From JBKHXF01 sp046566145 (lineage in GTDB: Bacteria; Actinomycetota; Nitriliruptoria; Nitriliruptorales; Nitriliruptoraceae): a stretch of DNA of 64,000 nt. The DNA lies in the NCBI GenBank assembly GCA_046566145.1, contig JBKHXF010000034.1, positions 1-64,000 of the forward strand, read 5' to 3'. The translations under genes and the position numbers were made by a program. Positions 48,979-56,251 of this stretch are shown here, one piece after another. Numbering within the stretch: position 1 is the first letter of the stretch; the number at the start of each line of letters is the position of its first letter. Under the pieces are notes generated by a model. It saw only the letters and a list, made by a program, of their open reading frames with translations. It did no database searches and had not been told where the DNA came from.

Positions 48979-50004
48979 TCAGCCGCCGGCGCGGAGCTCG
49001 AGCTCGAACACGTCGGTGCGCCGCACCACCTGCATGCCGGCGCGCGCGTACAGCCGCATCGCCCCCTCGAGCGTGACGTCGTCGACGTCGAGCCCGACGC
49101 GCCGCAGCCCCCGGGCGCGGAACGCCGCGAACCCGCTGCGCAGCAGCGCCAGCGCGATGCCCTCCCGTCGGCGGGCGGGCACGACGCCGAGGTCCTCGAC
49201 GTAGCCGAGCTCCGGATCGGCGGCGATGCCGGCGCGGCCGAGCAGCACCCCGACGACCTCGTCGGCCTCGTCTCGCGCGACGAGCCACAGGGACGGGTCG
49301 AACCCGTCACGCTCGAGCCGCAGCCGACGCCAGTCCCCCGGCGACGCCGGCAGGTGGGCGTGGTGGTCGCAGAACGCCAGGTCGTACGCCTCCCGCACGT
49401 CGTCGTCGTCCGCGCCGGGCCGGTACGCGGTGATCCGCACGTCCGGCGGCAGCACCGGCGCCGGCGGCGGGACGCCGAGGTCGGTGCGGAGCTCGAGGAA
49501 GAACCGGACGGGTACGAACCCGTGGCGTGCGAACCAGGCCCGCGCCTCGTCGTCGGCGTCGAGCAGCGTCGTGCGCATGGCGACGCGGGCCGCCTCCGGG
49601 GCCCGCGTGGCGGCGCGGGCGGCCCGGTCGAGGGCCCGGGCCAGCAGGAACCGCCCGAGGCCCTCGCCGCGCGCGTCGGGTGCGACCCGGCCCTCCGTGT
49701 AGAGGTCGACCTCGCCGGCCGGCCCCGACCACGGGTCGTGGTCCTCCGCGAACTCGGCGTAGGCGACGAGCCGCCCGCCGCGCTCGACCAGCAGCGTGTC
49801 GCCGAGCCGGTCGGCGTCGAGCCACCGCTGCCGCACGTCCTCCTCGTCCCACAGCGCCACGCCCAGCCGCTCGACGCTGCAGGCGTTGTACAGCGCGGTC
49901 ACGGCCGCGACGTCCGCCGGGCTCGCGCGCCGGACGGTGACGTCGCGGGGCGCGACGACGAGCGCCGGATGATCGGCGTCGTCGTCGAGCGGGGTGGGGG
50001 TCAC
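48979..50004 (-). CDS. Tandem GNAT acetyltransferase
   Basis: 341 residues with two GNAT domains. Domain 1 (about 20-175) has VAPDARGEGLGRFLLARALDRA, and domain 2 (about 190-340) has YVEDLGVVPARRREGIALALLR and MRLYARAGMQVVRRTD, a complete acetyl-CoA site. The layout recalls mycothiol synthase MshD and other double-GNAT proteins, but the key MshD residues cannot be checked here. The GTG at 50004 gives the full first domain and follows GGGAG. Confidence 0.83.
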   Translation of the reverse strand: MTPTPLDDDADHPALVVAPRDVTVRRASPADVAAVTALYNACSVERLGVALWDEEDVRQRWLDADRLGDTLLVERGGRLVAYAEFAEDHDPWSGPAGEVDLYTEGRVAPDARGEGLGRFLLARALDRAARAATRAPEAARVAMRTTLLDADDEARAWFARHGFVPVRFFLELRTDLGVPPPAPVLPPDVRITAYRPGADDDDVREAYDLAFCDHHAHLPASPGDWRRLRLERDGFDPSLWLVARDEADEVVGVLLGRAGIAADPELGYVEDLGVVPARRREGIALALLRSGFAAFRARGLRRVGLDVDDVTLEGAMRLYARAGMQVVRRTDVFELELRAGG

Positions 50005-50061
50005 GGGGCGGCTCCCGGCGCGGACTACGCTGCGAGGCGTGCCGTCACCCCGGAGCGTGCC

Positions 50062-50310
50062 CTGCCGACCGAGCCGCCGCTCGACGCCTCTGCCGTCCTC
50101 GCCCTCGCGGCGCGGCTCCGGGGGCTCCACGCTGCGGTCGACACCGCCCGCGTGACCGACGACCAGCGCCGGCGGTGGCAGCGGCGACTCGGCGCGATCG
50201 CCGAGGCGGGAGGGTCCGACCTGACCCGGGCCGAGGAGCTGCTCGACCGCTTCACGTCCGAGCTCGCCCGCCACGGGGTGGCGCCGGCCGAGCCGCACGG
50301 CGGGAGCTGA
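50062..50310 (+). CDS. Small hypothetical protein, start uncertain
   Basis: The frame ends at 50310. It codes for a helical stretch, LDASAVLALAARLRGLHAAV, RWQRRLGAIAEAGG and RAEELLDRFTSELARHGV, with coiled-coil-like spacing. No ATG, GTG or TTG stands at the expected place. CTG at 50062 gives 82 residues; GTG at 50152 gives 52. A TACGCT box (50026-50031) upstream would suit a leaderless start near 50039, but that GTG is in a different frame. Gene status is tentative and the family is unknown. Confidence 0.42.
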   Translation: MPTEPPLDASAVLALAARLRGLHAAVDTARVTDDQRRRWQRRLGAIAEAGGSDLTRAEELLDRFTSELARHGVAPAEPHGGS

Positions 50311-50338
50311 GCGCGGAGGGGCCACAGTGGCCCCGCGC

Positions 50339-50344
50339 TACCCT
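50339..50344 (+). promoter_or_regulatory. -10 box (TACCCT) of the 267-residue hypothetical gene
   Basis: TACCCT lies 42 bp before the GTG at 50387. Confidence 0.5.
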
Positions 50345-50386
50345 CCCGCGTCCGTTCCCGTCGTCCCACACGCCCGAGGTCCCGCC

Positions 50387-51190
50387 GTGGCCCGTGTCAC
50401 CGTCCACCACCTGACGTCCCTCACGCACCTCCCCCTGATCGAGGAGGAGGGGCTGCGCACGCGGGCGGACATGTCGGGCCTGCTGGGCGAGCCCGGCGAC
50501 TTCGACCGCGCCGCCCCGGGCCGCTACGCCCACGGCAAGCGCGTGTCGGCCTGGCTCGACCTCGACCACGCCACGACCACGACCTCGGAGCACGGGCCGG
50601 GCCTCGTCTCGTTCTCGGTCGACCCCGCGAAGGTGCTGGCCGCCCCGGCGTCGCTGCGCACCGAGGGCGACGTGGCCGCCTACTGGGAGGCCGCGCGCCC
50701 GCTGTCGGCGTGGCAGTCCGACGGCGACGTCCCCGCCGACCTCGAGGTGCACACGCCGGTGCCGGTGCGTGCGAAGTACCTCGCGATCCGGGCGCCCCGG
50801 CTCACCGCCGAGGAGCTCGGCCCGTACGCCGGCCTGGTCGAGGAGGTCGCGGACGAGGACCGGCTCTCCGCCAAGGCGCTGATGCACCTCGCCCTGATCG
50901 CGAGCGAGGGTGACTTCTCCTCGGAGGCGTTCGCGGCGGCCTGCGCGCTGGCGTGGCGCGACACGGAGGACCCGGACGACCTCGTGCGCGAGCTCATCGA
51001 GACCGACCCGGACAAGGTCGCCTCGGCGGCCCTGGCCATGTACGGCGCCGAGGCGCCCGAGGCCGTCGACGCGCTGCGCGGCGCCCTCGAGGCGACCCGC
51101 GAGTGGGGTGACGCCAACGGGGTGGAGCACGGCCGCGCGATCTTCACGCGCACCGCGCTCGTCCTCGACCTGCTCCCGTCCAAGGCCTGA
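50387..51190 (+). CDS. Hypothetical protein with an ADP-ribosyltransferase-like N-terminus
   Basis: 267 residues. The start, VTVHHLTSLTHLPLIEEEGLRTRADM, has the H-x-T/L...L-x-x-I-x-x-x-G-L pattern seen at the N-terminus of DarT/ART-type enzymes. It is followed by GRYAHGKRVSAWLDLDHATT, VSFSVDPAKVLAAPASL and VPVRAKYLAIRAPRL. The C-terminal third is helical and acidic (LVRELIETDPDKVASAALAM). A clear catalytic Glu motif cannot be assigned, so the resemblance is only suggestive. The GTG at 50387 is chosen for its GAGGT site; the gene stands alone. Confidence 0.7.
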   Translation: MARVTVHHLTSLTHLPLIEEEGLRTRADMSGLLGEPGDFDRAAPGRYAHGKRVSAWLDLDHATTTTSEHGPGLVSFSVDPAKVLAAPASLRTEGDVAAYWEAARPLSAWQSDGDVPADLEVHTPVPVRAKYLAIRAPRLTAEELGPYAGLVEEVADEDRLSAKALMHLALIASEGDFSSEAFAAACALAWRDTEDPDDLVRELIETDPDKVASAALAMYGAEAPEAVDALRGALEATREWGDANGVEHGRAIFTRTALVLDLLPSKA

Positions 51191-51217
51191 GCGCGCCCCT
51201 CCGCGGGTGTCGGTCGC

Positions 51218-51427
51218 CTACAGCGTGACGATGTTCAGGTTGGTGACCCGGGTGCCACCGCTGGCGTCGTCGGCGAGCTCGAAGCGGACGCGCTGACCGA
51301 GCCGCAGCTCGAGGAGGCCGGACGCCGCGAACGCCTCGCGGTCGACGTCGAGCAGCGCGAGGCGGTCGTCGAGCAGCACGGCGGTGCCGGTGGCGGAGTC
51401 GAAGCTCTTGACGGTGCCCTGCGGCAT
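51218..51427 (-). CDS. Cold-shock-domain-like small protein
   Basis: 69 residues beginning PQGTVKSFDSATGTAVLLDD, like the first strands of a cold-shock OB fold (GTVKxFxxxxG-type). The RNP1/RNP2 aromatic residues of true Csp proteins (K-G-F-G-F and V-F-V-H) are replaced by GTAVLLDD and LALLDVD. The end, GQRVRFELADDASGGTRVTNL, matches the last strands. It may be an OB-fold protein that no longer binds single-stranded nucleic acid in the usual way. ATG start with AGGAC upstream. Confidence 0.75.
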   Translation of the reverse strand: MPQGTVKSFDSATGTAVLLDDRLALLDVDREAFAASGLLELRLGQRVRFELADDASGGTRVTNLNIVTL

Positions 51428-51466
51428 GGGACGGTCCTGGGGTCCGGCGGGTCGGAGTCGGGCGGC

Positions 51467-51472
51467 AGGATA
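51467..51472 (-). promoter_or_regulatory. -10 box (TATCCT) of the cold-shock-like gene
   Basis: TATCCT on the minus strand, 39 bp before the ATG at 51427. Confidence 0.5.
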
Positions 51473-51586
51473 ACCGGACGGGTCGTGGCCCCCCGAACCC
51501 GCCGCCGGCGCGGCATGCTGGGAGGACCGGCCGCGCCCGGGCACCGTCCCGGCTCGCCGGCACCCGCGACCGTGAGGAGCACGCCC

Positions 51587-51955
51587 GTGCGTGACCGCGA
51601 CGACCAGCCGACCGACGCCTCGGACCCCGACGGGGCGACCCGCCCGCTCGACGACACCGCAGGGGAGCGCGCGCCGGGCGCCGCCCCGACAGGAGCGCCG
51701 CTGACCCAGCAGGTCGGGCGGGTCGTCGTCGCGGTCATCGCGGTGCTGTTCGGTGTCTTCGCGGTGTTCAACTCGCAGTCGGTGTCGTTCGACTGGATCT
51801 TCGGCGAGACCATCGCCGAGTACTCCACCACCGGTGAGCACCTCGCCGGTGGGGTGCCGCTGATCGTGCTGCTGGTCGCCTCTTTCGCGCTCGGCGCCGT
51901 GGTCGGGTGGTTCGCGACCTGGCGACGTGGCCGCCGGCGGACCCGCCGGGGCTGA
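51587..51955 (+). CDS. LapA-domain (DUF1049) membrane protein
   Basis: 122 residues. A charged, Asp/Pro-rich cytoplasmic start (about 40 residues) precedes the LapA unit: VGRVVVAVIAVLFGVFAVFN (helix 1), SQSVSFDWIFGETI, and VPLIVLLVASFALGAVVGWF (helix 2), with a short Arg-rich tail. LapA-domain proteins are involved in envelope organisation in other bacteria; here the role is unknown. The GTG at 51587 has GAGGAG upstream; a second GTG lies four bases further, out of frame. Confidence 0.82.
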   Translation: MRDRDDQPTDASDPDGATRPLDDTAGERAPGAAPTGAPLTQQVGRVVVAVIAVLFGVFAVFNSQSVSFDWIFGETIAEYSTTGEHLAGGVPLIVLLVASFALGAVVGWFATWRRGRRRTRRG

Positions 51956-51966
51956 CCTCGCACGGC

Positions 51967-52641
51967 CTACGCCCCCGGCGACCAGCCCCCGTCGGGCACC
52001 AGGCGGTGCTGGCGCAGGAACGCGGCCGTCGCGCGGCCGATCGGGCCGCCGAGGAGCGCGCGCAGGTCCTCGAGCGTGTCGACGTCGTCGCGGAACCCGG
52101 GCGTGTCGACGGTGGTCACGGCGGCCCCCGCAGCGCGGGCCAGGCGGACGTGGCGCCCGGCCGACCCGGGCCCGTAGGCCGTGCCCACGATGGTCGCCGG
52201 CCGGCGTAGCAGCGCCCCGGTGCCCCCGTCCGCGGTCGGCGCGACCACCACCTGCCCGTCGGTCCCGACGACCCGGTCGACGTCGGTGGGGGAGAGGCGC
52301 GGCAGGTCCGCCATCACCACCAGCAGCGCGTCGGTCCGCCCGGCACGGGACGCCGCCGACGCCACTGCCTCGTCCAGCGAGGTGGTGCCCGGCGGGTCGA
52401 GCACCACGTCGAGGCCGAGCGCCGAGGCGGCCGACGCCCCGGCGGGACCGGAGGCCGCCACGACGATGCGCTCGACGCGGGACGCCCGCAACGCGGCGCA
52501 GACGTCGGCCAGCATCGCCCCGGCGAGGCCGGCGCGCTGCTCCACCGACAGCTCGTCGGCGAGCCGGGTCTTGCCCGCACCGAGCGAGCGCACCGGCACG
52601 ATCGCGGTGACGCCGGCGACGGGGGGTGGGGTCGAGGACAT
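51967..52641 (-). CDS. cofC: 2-phospho-L-lactate / phosphoenolpyruvate guanylyltransferase (F420 synthesis)
   Basis: 224 residues. TAIVPVRSLGAGKTRLADEL is the nucleotidyltransferase start. VDVVLDPP-like sequence (LDVVLDPPGTTSLDEAVAS), LLVVMADLPRLSPTDVDRVV (metal Asp), VVVAPTADGGTGALLRRP and FRDDVDTLEDLRAL follow the CofC/FbiD pattern. It activates 2-phospholactate or PEP with GTP for coenzyme F420 synthesis. In mycobacteria the orthologue also stands beside gpsA, as here. ATG at 52641, ten bases after a TAGGCT box. Confidence 0.9.
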   Translation of the reverse strand: MSSTPPPVAGVTAIVPVRSLGAGKTRLADELSVEQRAGLAGAMLADVCAALRASRVERIVVAASGPAGASAASALGLDVVLDPPGTTSLDEAVASAASRAGRTDALLVVMADLPRLSPTDVDRVVGTDGQVVVAPTADGGTGALLRRPATIVGTAYGPGSAGRHVRLARAAGAAVTTVDTPGFRDDVDTLEDLRALLGGPIGRATAAFLRQHRLVPDGGWSPGA

Positions 52642-52651
52642 CCGCCGAGGG

Positions 52652-52657
52652 AGCCTA
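52652..52657 (-). promoter_or_regulatory. -10 box (TAGGCT) of cofC
   Basis: TAGGCT on the minus strand ends ten bases before the cofC ATG, so the mRNA has almost no leader. Confidence 0.55.
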
Positions 52658-52713
52658 GTCACGACCTGCTCGGGGCCCGACGGGCCCGGCGGGCCCGGCG
52701 CCCCCCGCGCCGC

Positions 52714-52719
52714 TAGGGT
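52714..52719 (+). promoter_or_regulatory. -10 box (TAGGGT) of gpsA
   Basis: TAGGGT lies 40 bp before the gpsA GTG. Confidence 0.5.
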
Positions 52720-52759
52720 CGTGGCAACGTCGAGTCCGCGCGAGAGAGGACCAGCGGCT

Positions 52760-53770
52760 GTGGGTCGCGTCGCCGTGATGGGATCGGGGTCGTGGGGCAC
52801 GGCCTTCGCGATGATGGCGCACGACGCCGGGTCGCAGGTGCGCCTGTGGTGCCGCCGTGCCGAGGTCGCGGAGGAGGTGAACGGCGCCCACACCAACGAG
52901 GCGTACCTCCCCGGCATCGAGCTGCCGGTCGAGCTGGACGCCACGGACGACCCCGCGCGGGCGCTCGACGGTGCGGACGTGGTCGTCCTCGCCGTGCCGA
53001 GCGTCGGCATCGCCGACCAGCTCGTCGCCTGGGGTGACCTCATCCCCGACGGGGCCACGCTCGTGTCCCTCATCAAGGGGGTCGACGTCGAGACGCGGCG
53101 CTTCGGCAGCCAGGTCGTGGCCGACGCGCTGGGGTGCGACCCGGACCGGGTCGTGGTCGTGTCCGGTCCGAACCTCGCCGAGGAGTGCGCGCAGCGGCTC
53201 CCGGCCGGCACCGTCGCGGCCAGCCCCGACCTCGGCCGCGCCGAGCAGGTGCAGGCCGCCGTGATGACGCCCTACTTCCGCGTCTACACCAACCCCGACA
53301 AGGTGGGCGTCGAGATCGGCGGGGCGGTCAAGAACGTGATCGCGCTGGCCACCGGCATCGCCAATGGCATGGGGTTCGGCGACAACACCAAGGCCACGGT
53401 CATCACCCGCGGGCTCGCGGAGATGCAGCGCCTCGGCGTGGCGCTCGGCGGTCAGCCGCTGACGTTCTCGGGCCTCGCGGGCGTCGGCGACCTCGTCGCC
53501 ACCTGCACCTCGCCGAAGTCCCGCAACCAGACAGTGGGCACGAAGCTCGGTCAGGGCATGAAGCTCGACGAGATCATCGCCGAGATGCACATGGTCGCGG
53601 AGGGGGTGAAGTCGTCGCGTGCCATCGTCGACCTCGCGGCAGCCGCCGGCGTCGAGATGCCCATCGCGGAGGGCGTGGTGAGGGTCGTGCACGAGGACCT
53701 GGACCCCCGGGTGATGGTCAAGGAGCTCATGGGCCGGGAAGCGAAGCCGGAGCTCTACGGCATGGACTGA
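52760..53770 (+). CDS. gpsA: Glycerol-3-phosphate dehydrogenase [NAD(P)+]
   Basis: 336 residues. The NAD(P) loop is VAVMGSGSWGTAFAMMAHDAG. VVLAVPSVGIADQLV, VVVSGPNLAEECAQRLP, VGVEIGGAVKNVIALATGI (catalytic Lys), GMGFGDNTKATVITRGLAEM and FSGLAGVGDLVATCTSPKSRN are family blocks. It makes sn-glycerol-3-phosphate for phospholipids. The GTG at 52760 follows AGAGGA. A perfect hairpin starts at the base after the stop codon. Confidence 0.95.
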   Translation: MGRVAVMGSGSWGTAFAMMAHDAGSQVRLWCRRAEVAEEVNGAHTNEAYLPGIELPVELDATDDPARALDGADVVVLAVPSVGIADQLVAWGDLIPDGATLVSLIKGVDVETRRFGSQVVADALGCDPDRVVVVSGPNLAEECAQRLPAGTVAASPDLGRAEQVQAAVMTPYFRVYTNPDKVGVEIGGAVKNVIALATGIANGMGFGDNTKATVITRGLAEMQRLGVALGGQPLTFSGLAGVGDLVATCTSPKSRNQTVGTKLGQGMKLDEIIAEMHMVAEGVKSSRAIVDLAAAAGVEMPIAEGVVRVVHEDLDPRVMVKELMGREAKPELYGMD

Positions 53771-53798
53771 GCGGCGCACCGGGGGCTCGGTGCGCCGC
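53771..53798 (+). terminator. Hairpin directly after gpsA
   Basis: A perfect 11-bp stem GCGGCGCACCG/CGGTGCGCCGC with a 6-nt loop begins at the first base after the gpsA stop. There is no T-run. It may end both gpsA and the convergent SDR message. Confidence 0.6.
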
Positions 53799-53848
53799 GT
53801 CCGATGGCCTGGGCGAGTCCGGGCCGTCGTGCGTGGAGCGTGGCGCGG

Positions 53849-54766
53849 TCAGTCGAAGCTGATGCCGAGCGCGGTGACGATCTTGCCGGTCTGCTCCATG
53901 ACGCCGGAGGTGAACTCCGCCGGCGCGTCGCCGAGCGCCATGACCCGGTCCCACTTGTCGGCCACGTCGTCGGGCGTGAACCCCGCGTCGAACGTCGCGC
54001 CCTCGCCCTCGACGATGGCCACGCGGGCGATGTAGCCGCCCCCGACGGAGAAGATGCGCCCGGAGTCGGTGCACGCCTCCGAGGCGAGGTAGCCGACCAG
54101 CGGCGAGACGTTCTCCGGCTCCAGCACCGCGAGCAGCTGCGGCGGCATGATGTCCTCGGTCATGCGCGACGCCGCGACCGGCGCGATGACGTTGGCGTTG
54201 ATGCCGTACTTGGCGCCCTCGATGGCGAGCGTCCGGGTCAGCCCGGTGATGCCCATCTTCGCCGCCGAGTAGTTCGACTGGCCGAAGTTGCCGTACAGGC
54301 CCGAGCCCGACGTGGTGTTCACGATCCGGCCGTACCCCTGGTCCTTGAGGTGGGTCCACGCGGCCATCGACACGTAGAACGAGCCGTAGAGGTGGACCTT
54401 GAGGACCAGGTCGAGCGCCTCCGGCGTCAGCTTCGCGAACGAGGTGTCGCGCAGGATGCCCGCGTTGTTGACGACGATGTCGACGCGCCCGAACGCGTCG
54501 ATCGCGCTCTGCACGACGCTCGACGCACCCTCGACGTCGGCGACCGAGGCGTAGTTCGCGACGGCCTCGCCGCCGGCGGCCTCGATCTCGGCGACGACCT
54601 GGTCGGCCATCTCCGAGCCACCGCCCTCACCGGCCCGGTTCCCCCCGAGGTCGTTCACGACCACCTTCGCGCCGCGGCTCGCGAGCAGCAGGGCGTGGCT
54701 GCGTCCGAGGCCGCCGCCGGCGCCCGTCACCACGGCCACACGGCCCTCGTAGTCGATCCCTGCCAC
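53849..54766 (-). CDS. SDR-family oxidoreductase (17beta-HSD4-like)
   Basis: 305 residues. The nucleotide loop is VAVVTGAGGGLGRSHALLLASRGAKVVVNDLGG; VDIVVNNAGILRDTSF, VNTTSGSGLYGNFGQSNYSAAKMGI (Ser, Tyr, Lys catalytic set) and NVIAPVAASRM complete the fold. It resembles the dehydrogenase part of multifunctional enzyme type 2 and related (3R)-hydroxyacyl-CoA dehydrogenases, as the C-terminal TFDAGFTPDDVADKWDRVM suggests. It probably acts in fatty-acid or steroid oxidation. The GTG at 54766 has AGAGGACC upstream. Confidence 0.88.
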   Translation of the reverse strand: MAGIDYEGRVAVVTGAGGGLGRSHALLLASRGAKVVVNDLGGNRAGEGGGSEMADQVVAEIEAAGGEAVANYASVADVEGASSVVQSAIDAFGRVDIVVNNAGILRDTSFAKLTPEALDLVLKVHLYGSFYVSMAAWTHLKDQGYGRIVNTTSGSGLYGNFGQSNYSAAKMGITGLTRTLAIEGAKYGINANVIAPVAASRMTEDIMPPQLLAVLEPENVSPLVGYLASEACTDSGRIFSVGGGYIARVAIVEGEGATFDAGFTPDDVADKWDRVMALGDAPAEFTSGVMEQTGKIVTALGISFD

Positions 54767-54836
54767 GGCGTCGGTCCTCTCGTCGTCGGTCGGTGGTGAT
54801 GGGCGCGCGCCGTCCGCCGGCGCGGCACCGCGGCGG

Positions 54837-54842
54837 AGGCTA
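54837..54842 (-). promoter_or_regulatory. -10 box (TAGCCT) of the SDR gene
   Basis: TAGCCT on the minus strand, 70 bp before the GTG at 54766. Confidence 0.45.
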
Positions 54843-54904
54843 CTCGGGTGGACGGTCGCCCCCTCAACCCGGGCGGCTGCCCGGGGAGGGGTCCGGGCGG
54901 TGGG

Positions 54905-54910
54905 TAGCAT
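54905..54910 (+). promoter_or_regulatory. -10 box (TAGCAT) of the Cys/Met PLP-enzyme gene
   Basis: TAGCAT lies 80 bp before the GTG at 54991. Confidence 0.45.
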
Positions 54911-54990
54911 CCGCCGGCGGACCGGCTCCCCCGCGCGCCGAGCCGGCCGCCCGCACGCGCCCGCCGTCAGACCGAGCCGACAGGACCCCC

Positions 54991-56199
54991 GTGGAGCCGC
55001 GCCCCGCACCGCCGCACGGTCGGCTCGCGACGCGCGCCGTGCACGCGTCCCGGGTCGCACCGCCGGCGCAGGCCCCGGTGGCGCCCGCGATCTACCCGAC
55101 CTCGGCGTGGGTCGCCGGCGCGACGCGTGAGCTCGGGGAGCTGCTCACCGACGAGCGCGAGGGCTACGTCTACGGCCGCTACGACAACCCCACCAACACC
55201 TCGCTGCACGCGGTCGTGGCGGCCCTGCACGGCGCGCCGGCGGCGTGGTCGCTGTCGAGCGGGACGGCCGCCATCCACGCGGCCCTCGACGCCTGCCGCG
55301 CCGGCGGCCGCATCCTCGCCACCGACGCGCTCTACGGCGGGACGTGGTCGCTGCTGCGGCGCCTCGAGCGCGATCGTGGCTGGCAGGTCGACCACGTCGA
55401 CCTCGCGCACGCCGCCGACCACCTCACCGACGAGCACACCGTCGTCTACGCCGAGACGATCGCGAACCCCTCCACCCGGGTGGCCGACCTCGGCGTGCTC
55501 GGTGACCTGTGCGCGGACCGCGGCGTGCACCTGCTCGTCGACAACACCTTCGCATCGCCGGCGCTGTGCCGCCCGCTCGAGCACGGCGCCACGGTCGTGG
55601 TCGAGTCGGCCACGAAGTTCCTGGCCGGTCACGGCGACGTGGTCGCCGGCGTGGTGGCCGGGCCCGAGGACATCGTGGCCGCGGTGCGCCGGCACACGTT
55701 CGAGTACGGCACGACGCTCGGCCCCTTCGAGGCGTGGCTCGTCGCCCGCGGCGCCCAGACGCTGCCGCTGCGGTACGCGGCGTCCTGCCGCAACGCCGCG
55801 GTCGTGGCGCAGCGCCTCGCCACCTCCGGGCCCGCCACCCACGTGGCGCACCCGTCCCTGCCCGACCACCCCGACCACGCGCGCGCGGCGACGCTGTTCG
55901 ACGGCGACCAGCGCGGTGCCGTGCTGAGCTTCCGCCTGCCGACCCGCGGGGCCGCGGAGGCGTTCGCGGACGCCTGCGAGGTGTTCCTGCCCGCGACCAC
56001 CCTCGGTGGCACCCACTCGCTCGTCCTGCACCCCGCCTCGACGTCGCACCGCGACGTCGACGAGGTCGGCCTGGCCGCTGCGGGCATCACCCTCGGCACG
56101 GTCCGCCTGTCGCTCGGGATCGAGGACGAGGCCGACCTGCTCGCCGACCTCGACCGCGCGCTCGCGGCCGCGTCGCACGCCCTGATTGGCACGCCCTGA
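54991..56199 (+). CDS. Cys/Met-metabolism PLP-dependent enzyme (cystathionine gamma-synthase/lyase family)
   Basis: 402 residues. YVYGRYDNPTNTSLHAVVAAL, WSLSSGTAAIHAALDAC, ILATDALYGGTWSLLRR, YAETIANPSTRVADL, LVDNTFASPALCRPLEHGA (Asp to the PLP ring) and VVESATKFLAGHGDVVAG (Schiff-base Lys) mark the family. The GTVRLSLGIEDEADLLADL end is standard. It could be cystathionine gamma-synthase, gamma-lyase, O-acetylhomoserine sulfhydrylase or methionine gamma-lyase; the sequence alone does not decide. GTG start at 54991 after CAGGAC. The 3' end overlaps a tandem repeat. Confidence 0.87.
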   Translation: MEPRPAPPHGRLATRAVHASRVAPPAQAPVAPAIYPTSAWVAGATRELGELLTDEREGYVYGRYDNPTNTSLHAVVAALHGAPAAWSLSSGTAAIHAALDACRAGGRILATDALYGGTWSLLRRLERDRGWQVDHVDLAHAADHLTDEHTVVYAETIANPSTRVADLGVLGDLCADRGVHLLVDNTFASPALCRPLEHGATVVVESATKFLAGHGDVVAGVVAGPEDIVAAVRRHTFEYGTTLGPFEAWLVARGAQTLPLRYAASCRNAAVVAQRLATSGPATHVAHPSLPDHPDHARAATLFDGDQRGAVLSFRLPTRGAAEAFADACEVFLPATTLGGTHSLVLHPASTSHRDVDEVGLAAAGITLGTVRLSLGIEDEADLLADLDRALAAASHALIGTP

Positions 56200-56216
56200 C
56201 CGGCACGCCCTGACCC
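56175..56216 (+). repeat. Three tandem 14-bp repeats across a stop codon
   Basis: The unit GCACGCCCTGAYYG is present at 56175, 56189 and (with C for the last G) 56203, followed by a partial TGACCCCTG echo. Copy 2 encodes the last codons of the PLP enzyme and supplies its stop; copy 3 lies just beyond. Loss or gain of a unit shifts the frame and would change the protein end. Confidence 0.7.
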
Positions 56217-56251
56217 CTGACCCCTGTCCGCCCACCGTCACCGGAGCACCC

